Assembly: GCA_000310025.1 (NCBI GenBank)
Contig: FN649729.1
Span: forward strand, 1,676,283 to 1,740,282
DNA: 64,000 nt
Direction of reading: 5' to 3'
DNA from: Ectocarpus siliculosus
Taxonomy: Eukaryota > Sar > Phaeophyceae > Ectocarpales > Ectocarpaceae
In this document: positions 56,936 through 64,000 of the stretch, piece after piece
How positions within the stretch are numbered: the stretch's first letter is position 1
Layout of the letters: each line of letters starts with the position of its first letter
Translations under genes and position numbers: made by a program
Notes under the pieces: model-generated
What the model saw: the letters and a program-made list of their open reading frames with translations, nothing else
The model's database searches: none
Told to the model about the DNA's origin: nothing

Positions 56936-59827
56936 GCACGCACACCGCTGACGTGTGTACGTACGTACGTTCGCCACGGGCGCGTGGTTGTCGTTGCATA
57001 GTGCTAGAGAGAGAAGAGGGAAGGGAATTTTCGTGTGAAGTTGTGGGATGAAAAGGGAAAAGGCCTCTTGTCAGAAATCCGGCTTGAGCGCGAAGGGCAC
57101 TTGGAGCCGGGGGTGTGTGGGAGTGGGAGTCTTTGCTGCTGCGTCAATAGTAGGGAGTGATGGTTGGTTGGGTGTCTTTTTCTGTTCTTTCGTCTTGTTG
57201 GGGTGGTGGGCTGCAGTGAGTTAAGGCCGTACCCAGCCAGCCAGCCCCCCCTGCTGTTGCCCCCGGCGACGGTGGCTCGCTGCTCTCATTTGGCGTGCGC
57301 TGCACGAGGCGCACAAAAAAAATTGTTCCCCCAGTACCCGGTCAGCGCTGCGGATGGATCCATGCCTTTTGGTGGCTTGACTCCTCCCTCCCTCAAATGG
57401 CTTTTGTCATGGTAGTGGGGAATTCCGTCCCTCACGTAAAAAAACCCTCACTCACCCTCTTTCCTCGTAAAGCGGCACGCTTGGCGAGGGACGGAGGTAG
57501 GGAGGGGCGCAAGAAAGCATTTTTTGTGTGTCGTTTTTTTTTGGCTCGACGCCGCGAAAGCTGCTGTGCGACCAAATTTAGTCGTAGAAGAAAAATGTAT
57601 GCATTGCGTGCACCGAGAGATAGAAACGTCTTAAAACGGGCATGTAAGGTTTTTTGGTGTGGGCAAACGTAGGGATGTACAGCGCTGACCAAAGAGAGGT
57701 GGGGGACACACGACAGCCAGGCGATTGTGACGAGAAAAGGTGCATTATAATTAGGCGTCGCTAAAGGCAGCGGGCTAGGTGCTACGCTTCGCCTATCAAT
57801 CAACGGGGGGGGGGGGTGACGGCCTGTTCGTTACCAGGAAACCTGGCGCGGGCAGGGCGAGGGCGCCTGCCGACGTAACGTGTAGTAGGTGCAAGGCGTG
57901 GGGGTAGAGGACCAGGGTAGTTTTTTTCGTGTTCACCGTTTACACTTTTTAGAGATGGGAAGAGACTGCCTTTTTTTTTCTGCTGCTTTCGCCCCCTCGC
58001 TTTACGTACGCTTCTTGTCGCAGAAAAAGACGGTAGAGGATTGTTTACGAAGCGGGGACGACGCTCTGTGACACACGCGCGGTTTGGTTCCCTTTCCAAG
58101 CGCTTTCTTTTCCTCCTGGCGCTCCGGGTTTCTCTCGGATGATGGAACATTCAACTTTTTACTAAAGAGAAGAGAAAGGTTCAGGAACCGCTGTGCGCTC
58201 AGATTTTCACAGCCTTTTCTTGCGCTTTTGCATTTTATAAGCTTTAATTGCACCAATCATGATGAATCCACTTCTGCACTCGACGGTGATGAGAATGTTT
58301 CCTCCGGCTTCACACACGCCGAAAAGATGTGCAAAACCGAAATGGACGAATATACACACCTTCACCTGTTGCCAAATGGCTCATTCTGTACGGACGCTGT
58401 GACACCCTGCCAAGGGAGTCGTCCCCAGGACGTCCACGGGCAGGAACCCTGCCAGGGTGTCGACGCTGCCTGAGTTGTATTATCAGATCCATCTGTGGGC
58501 CGTGAGAGGCAACAAATCACGTTGCCACCTCCAAGAAGGGAACATCCCTCCATACACAGCTATTCGCTGAGATACTTGCTGTAGCTGTGGATACATATAT
58601 ACATACATGGATACCGCTGTCGACAGACTGTATTAGTCTACACCTCCCATAGACGCACACTGCGACAAAGTAACACTACATTGTTGAGCGATTTTGCGCA
58701 TGCGTCATCATTGAAAATGAACGCGCCCTCTCACTAGCATCTTCGGGTGATGTTCCGGTCTAGTCTCTGTTGGATGTCAACAGATGATTTGGTGTGCACA
58801 TACGTACATACATGCGTATTATCTCGATTTGCTCGGGCAGAGGCATGCATACGTCGAAACCTCGCTCAACCAATCAGAACTTCCATATTATGCTTCACGT
58901 CGGCGATTGACTTTCTTTTGCGGTCTGTCCCTATTTATGCAGCAGCCCTGACGTATGGAATGGCTTGGTTTACCCCAGTAAGGCATCCAACCTTGGGCGA
59001 CCAGGCAACAACAGTCAAAACACACACCGCCGCCTGGCTGTGCATAACCGGTCACAAGCTTCAAGCTTCCCCTCTTGAGAACGAGCGTGCGCGCCAACCA
59101 GCGGATACAAGCTCCGCCACGGGCGATCGCTCCTTGGCAAAGCGCTCACAATCTTGCACCCAGGAACTCGTCAATACTGCTGCTGTTGTGGAGAAGACAT
59201 GCGCGAGACCTGCTAGTTGCCGAAACGGCATCCTTACCGCCATCTACTACAATACGCGGGAGCGGGACCACCTCGACCACACCAACAACAACGTGAGCGG
59301 CATGCACTTCTGCAAAATAAAAAATGCACATTCAGCACGCACGAACTGTTCAATCCTGCTCAGCCAACCCACACTCCAACGGGATTGGGTATACAGGGAG
59401 TGTGACGAAAACATGAAGTAAGCGATACCCGCCAACATGGCACACCGACTACGAATACAGCTTTCCTGTTCCCGCACAAACAAAAATTGCCACAGGCGCT
59501 ATCTCTTTGCAGCTCCAGTAGTGCCGCGTGTTGACTCTCCGACCCTAGAGGTTATAGCACGGCGAAGGTTCCACCATCCTAATAATCGGCACGACGCTTC
59601 CCGTTCTGAGGGGGGGTAGAGTGGTCACAACAGGCCTCAACGCGGAAGACGTCATAAACGCCAACCTTTCCTCACTCTACAAAATCGCCCCCCGCGTGCT
59701 CCGTCCCGGCTTTGTAGGGATGCGAGATCAATGGTCTAGCGACTGCGGCATGCACGACTATGAGTTCGAGTACACCCCCCGCGTCTCCCCACCACCTCTT
59801 ACGAACCAAGCCTGAGAAAAAATCCTT
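56936..59827. other. Intergenic between convergent genes
   Basis: The aldolase 3' UTR comes first (with four tandem ACGT units near 56957), then 2.5 kb without recognisable coding. A 9-bp-stem palindrome (GACACCCTG...CAGGGTGTC) spans about 58400-58461. Family D repeat copy 3 lies at 59698-59775, just beyond the 3' end of the next gene. Confidence 0.45.
59698..59775 (+). repeat. Short dispersed repeat family D, copy 3
   Basis: Same core as 28599-28670 (GCTCCGTCCCGGCTTTGTAG identical), with a few substitutions after it. Confidence 0.8.
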
Positions 59828-62587
59828 TCACAAAACAGCGCTAGAGGTCGAATCGGCAGCCACTACCGTCGTGGTCGGGTTAAAGGCGCCACCGTATCCC
59901 CCCGCACCCACCCCGCGCCCCCCGCCTGCCGCCGCCGGCTGCGGCGACGGGCCAGCCCCACCCCCCCGCGCGCTGGCGGCCGGCGCCGGGTACGCGTAGC
60001 CCCCGGGCGTCGGCAGCGGGGTGCCACCACCACCGCTAGACGGAGCCCCGCCTACACCTAGGTTGGACGGTCGCGAGGCTTGGTGGTACCCTTGAGGGGC
60101 CGCCTGCGGCGGCGGCGGCGCGCCAAACGGCTGGCCGTAGTGCCCCTGTCCGCCCCCCGCCGCCTGCTGCTGCAGCTGCTGCTGCTGCTGCGGAGGCGGC
60201 ATCATGCCGTACTGGGGTCTAGGCTGGGGTTGTTGTTGCGCATACCCGTTGTTGTTCGGCGGCGGCCCCGGCAGGGGCATCGGAGGACCGGCCATGTAAC
60301 CCCCCCCCGCGCCTCCGGCGCCCATCTGTGGCGGCCCCGCGCCGCCTAGCTGAGCGGCTGTCGGGGGGGCGCCGAATTCTTTCACGATCTTTGTGTGGCC
60401 ATACCTGTGAAACGAGGGAGGGGCGGGGGGGTATCCTCTTGGCGACAAACCAGAGATTTCAGCCAAAAAACAGCAATGTACACCGGACAGGTGGGTCATA
60501 ACTTTGTTAACCTACTTCATTGGCCCAATACTCGGATTCGTCGAGAGCGACTCGTCTCCCATCTCTGTTCGAGTGTGCTTCGCCGAGCCATCCATCCGGT
60601 GCAACTTAACCGTGCAGCCTGATCTACCTGAAAGCCCCCCGTCATCTGTATCACGCGGCATCTCAAGACCAGCTTCACTCCAAGTTGTACCGACTCTCTG
60701 GATCACGACGTACGGTATCTCCGACATACTTCCAATCATCCGTCCGCTTAGTCGCGCTACTTCCGGGTTTCGTGTTCCCGAATCTACCAACAGCTTCAGC
60801 AAGTTTCTGTGACCACCGGTTATCAAATACCAGTACGTAGACGTGTTTTTCACGAAACGTGAGGAACAGCCCGTAAGACGAAGCATCTTACCGAAACATC
60901 ACGCCCCGACCGAGGTCCCGCGATTTTCAGAAAAGTACACCCAAGAACAAAAACAGAGGGCGATCGGCCATCCAACACCATTATCATCAACCAATGCACT
61001 TTTGGCTCACCTGGCCTGCAGCACCTTGTCCGATGCGCTCGAGTGGAACCCATCCGGCTTGATGAGCTTAAACTTCTTCCCCGTTTGTTCCGCGGGCGGC
61101 GGCTGGCTCGGCCCGGCCGCGCCCGGCCCAAACGCACCCTGCAGCAAACAAGCAGGAGAGCAAAATGCGCACCAGACAGACGGGATTGTGGGTAAGAACA
61201 AACAAAGCCCTGAACAAGTTGCTAATCCCTTGGTGAGAGAAGGCGGGGCTTGGGAGAGCTCCCGTGTGGTAGGCTGGACAAACACTTGGAGCGATTCGAT
61301 CGCGGCATTCGGTAAGTCTCGCCGACGAAAAGAAAAAGCCAAGAGAGACACCGGGGCAACCGTATAGTTTCCAAGGAATCTTCACTCCACTCCGCGCCCA
61401 TGAGGCAAATAAGAAGACGCCTGCCGAGATAAAAATTCCAGTGTGAACAAAGCTACCCATGACTCGCGCTTCCACACCCAAAAGCCACACGTCCTGTGCA
61501 ACCTTCATACTTCATGTATAAGACGGCTCGACCGACCACCCCCTTCCACCCCCTCCTCTGAAACAGCTACAGCACTGTAGAACCCATATTTAAGCTTTTT
61601 GCTGGCCCCGCACTCCCTAACTCGACCCTCACCGGAGGTACAGACGGCGGTGGCGCCGCCCCCGCCGTCGCGCTATTCGGCCCGGACCCATGCGGCGGCA
61701 GCGGGGCAACGGGGGGCGCTCCTGCCCCACCACCGCCCACAAAAGACCCTTCTGCCGCCGCCGCCGCCGCCCCCGCCCCCGACACGGCCACCTGAGCCTG
61801 AAACTTCGACGACAGGTCTACGGTGGACATGAGCGGGGAGGAGGGGCCGTCTCCCGGGCTGCTGCTCGAGTTCGCCTTCGCCTCCGCTCCGGGTCGCAAG
61901 CTCTCATCCTCGAAAGGTGGCCGTCCCGAAAAAGCCTCCGCGGCCTTCGGCGACGCGGCCGGGGAGCCGCCGNNNNNNNNNNNNNNNNNNNNNNNNNNNN
62001 NNNNNNNNNNNNNNNNNNNNNNNNNNNNNNNNNNNNNNNNNNNNNNNNNNNNNNNNNNNNNNNNNNNNNNNNNNNNNNNNNNNNNNNNNNNNNNNNNNNN
62101 NNNNNNNNNNNNNNNNNNNNACCCCCCCCCCGACCGGCGGCGTCGGCAGAGGCAAGGGCCCCGTTGCAGCAGGGGGCGAAGCGCCAGGCGGGGCGGGGTA
62201 CCCACCGCCGCCGCCTTCACCGGGCGGTGAGTACGACCCGGGTTGCTGGGCGCCGGCAAAACCCGCGGGTCCCGGCGGGTATACCGCCGCCGCTGCCGGG
62301 GGGGATGCCATACCCATGGGAGGCGGCCCCGCCATGCCCGCGCCGGGTCGCGGGGCGAGGGGCACCATTGTCGGCGCCTGCATCAAGGCGCCGAGAGCAG
62401 CGTCCATGCTACTAGCGCCTCCTCCGCCGACGCCTCCCCCGTGTAGTTGTTGGCCGTAGGGATGGCTGCCGCCGCCGCCGCCGCCGCTGCCCATGCCCGG
62501 GACGCCGTGATGCTCGTAGTTACGCGGAGCAGCGTCAGACGTGATTCCCATCGTGTTGACAGCGTAGTCCGGGTTCCCGGCTTCGGC
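59828..62587 (-). CDS. Gly/Pro/Gln-rich low-complexity protein, 3' part (three exons)
   Basis: Exons (minus strand): 62587-61633 (contains a 148-base gap), 61138-61011, 60404-59828. Junction phases are 0 then 2 and agree. Exon a begins after TCTTACAG with EAGNPDYAVNTMGITSDAAP and continues into Gly/Pro/Ala-rich sequence. Exon b carries the only ordered-looking stretch, GKKFKLIKPDGFHSSASDK. Exon c starts YGHTKIVKEFG and then becomes Gln/Pro/Gly-rich to the stop. Composition is typical of disordered, condensate-type or RNA/coat-associated proteins, but I recognise no family. The 5' exons are not identified; they lie beyond 62587 or outside the window. The frame across the gap cannot be verified. 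Confidence 0.6.
61973..62120. other. Assembly gap (148 N)
   Basis: Falls inside a coding exon of the Gly/Pro/Gln-rich gene. The frames on its two sides differ as drawn, so its real length is not 148. Confidence 1.
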
Positions 62588-63174
62588 CTGTAAGAGATAA
62601 GAGATGTTAGGCACACGGAAGTGGGCATGTCAAGTCAGCAGCAGATACTTGTTGCGACATGCAGAAGCGGGGATCGAAAGGCGAGGTATGTTCTGCTTGA
62701 AAAGATGCCCGTAGTAGGCTCGTCGACAGAGCGCTTGCAACACGGACTGCTGTATGTTCGGAAAGTCCTCGAAGAATGATTTTTGTTGGATGCCCTTTTC
62801 AACACGTTTGACGCACACGGCGTGGTGCAGCTGCAGAAGTATCGAGCCTCGAATTCGATCTAGCTGGGCGCGGAAACTATTATTTACGACATGCTGCAAA
62901 AAACAGCTGACCACGGGCATGTGAGCCAATGAGGTAATGTAGGTGACGGTAGATATCGCGTGGCCCGGTGTTTACTTAGGGCTAGTACAACAAGTGGAGG
63001 TGATGAGAATCGCGGCATTGGGACCGTCTCCTCGAGAGCTCTCCGAAAGTGCATCCATGAATTTATGCACGCTCTTCCGTCATGGAGTGGTCAAGCTTCA
63101 AAAATTGGTCCAGGGGGTGTGCCACCTGATGTCACCTACGGTGTATCATCCGGGACGAAGGGCCCGAGAAATCA
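62588..63174. other. No gene supported
   Basis: Upstream flank or intron of the Gly/Pro/Gln-rich gene. A 99-residue open frame at 62630-62929 (minus) has a plausible helical composition, but its splice phase does not fit the downstream exon and no family is recognised. Confidence 0.35.
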
Positions 63175-63985
63175 TTAGCTTCAGTCTCATCGTCCGATAT
63201 CCGTGGGTGGGTGGGTGGAAGTTTCATTCGCATCCCCCACCCCTGGCCCGACCCGGTCTCAAATGCTGATCTCGGGCTACAGTGCAAATCTCGAGGCGCC
63301 TAAAGTATGGTTCGGTAAGGAATCGCAAACCATGACCCCTCCCCGAGTTTGAGCAGAGCCTGCACCTCCTGTGGCCGACACTACTCGGCCTTGACTGTTC
63401 CTTGTCTGCTTCGCCAAAGGAACGGACGGTTGAACAAGGAAAGAAGGTCCCGCGTGCTGCGCGTCACAACTTTTTTTTTTTTTTCGGTTGTGATTTTCTT
63501 CCTGAGTAACCGTTGTACACATGTGGTTGCTGCTGTGATGCTCGGAATATGCTGCAAAGGTCGTACGGTTATCGTCTCTGTCGCTTTGGGCTGCACGCTG
63601 TGCTCGCGTAGGGGATGCGCATCCCTTAATTTTTCTCTGTGTCGATATTCATGAAGAAAAGCAACGGCAGCACGGTTGAAGATACAGCCAACAACAGACG
63701 CTCCGCCTTTTTTTTTTTTTTTCTTGCTGCATATGTATCGGTGGGAAAGCATGTAAGCGGGTTGCTGCCTTACCTTGAGTCTCCTGCGTAGTCGTAATTT
63801 GAGCGATAAGGTAGATGGCAGCACAATCGTATTTGCGTAGTAAGGTTTGACAACTGGTCGTTCGTGTAGCGGTGCGCATCTATCGCGACGGCAAGCGCAT
63901 TGAGATACTAGTTCGTCCGTGGTGCTTCTAGTCATCATCATGTTGTTTCTTGTTGTCACTTGATATCACAATAAATGAAAGAAAG
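63175..63985 (+). repeat. ~0.8-kb dispersed repeat R, copy 2
   Basis: Same orientation as 41902-42690. It keeps the start TTAGCTTCAGTCTCATCG, the conserved central blocks and an AATAAA close to the end (63970). Poly-T tracts near 63472 and 63709 are copy-specific. Confidence 0.8.
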
Positions 63986-64000
63986 TCTCCACAGTTCGGA

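Noticed and set aside
60512-60886. 124-residue minus-strand frame in an intron of the Gly/Pro/Gln-rich gene
   Set aside because: The flanking exons join in phase without it and I recognise no family; chance cannot be excluded.
62630-62929. 99-residue minus-strand frame just upstream of the Gly/Pro/Gln-rich exon
   Set aside because: Only ~40 bp from the next exon and the possible donor gives the wrong phase.
1-64000. CRISPR arrays, operons, Shine-Dalgarno sites, rRNA genes
   Set aside because: None seen; the window is eukaryotic and the tandem repeats present lack spacer structure.

Overview
The window is nuclear DNA of a photosynthetic stramenopile, most likely a brown alga of the Ectocarpus type. 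The evidence is GC-rich, densely intronic genes with GT-AG introns; a class I fructose-bisphosphate aldolase whose N-terminus carries the ASAF-type signal/transit junction of secondary red-lineage plastids; a predicted thylakoid-lumen protein; and a heavy load of retroelements, fold-back elements and short dispersed repeats. Species assignment is inference; no rRNA or organelle marker is present.

Layout. 1-12.4 kb is repeat territory: two direct copies of a ~0.7 kb repeat (1101-1790, 6843-7578) surround a structurally whole, gag-only LTR retrotransposon (2002-6588) with identical 187-bp LTRs and a 5-bp target duplication; a repeat with protein-like coding follows at 9425-10162 (second copy at 20030-20712). 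12.5-15.5 kb is a decayed LINE on the minus strand. 16.1-18.5 kb is a three-exon gene for an orphan seven-transmembrane protein. 21.6-26.3 kb carries, on the minus strand, an unrecognised ORF and a four-exon FAM210/DUF1279 gene whose first intron holds a 904-bp fold-back DNA transposon with a perfect 9-bp target duplication. Divergent from it, with only 208 bp between start codons, is an eleven-exon UTP7/WDR46 gene (26.5-35.8 kb) for the small-subunit processome. 36.4-40.1 kb is a six-exon patatin-like lipase gene.

The most unusual region is 41.5-51.1 kb. A three-exon minus-strand gene for a PsbQ-like lumen protein has an 8.5-kb intron that contains a dispersed repeat, an inverted duplication of a zinc-ribbon gene around an assembly gap, and a plus-strand gene in which a Pif1-family helicase runs into a USP-type ubiquitin peptidase. 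The peptidase part is itself interrupted by a ~1.7-kb insertion containing a ~300-bp-arm hairpin.

52.4-56.9 kb is the plastid aldolase gene (six exons, fully modelled). 59.8-62.6 kb is the 3' part of a Gly/Pro/Gln-rich protein gene on the minus strand, and the end of the window holds a second copy of the repeat seen at 41.9 kb.

The host genes do not form one pathway. They cover ribosome biogenesis (UTP7), a mitochondrial membrane family (FAM210-like), lipid hydrolysis (patatin-like), photosynthesis and carbon metabolism (PsbQ-like, aldolase) and an orphan receptor-like protein. Exon models were built by hand from splice signals, codon phase and family conservation; no transcript data were available.
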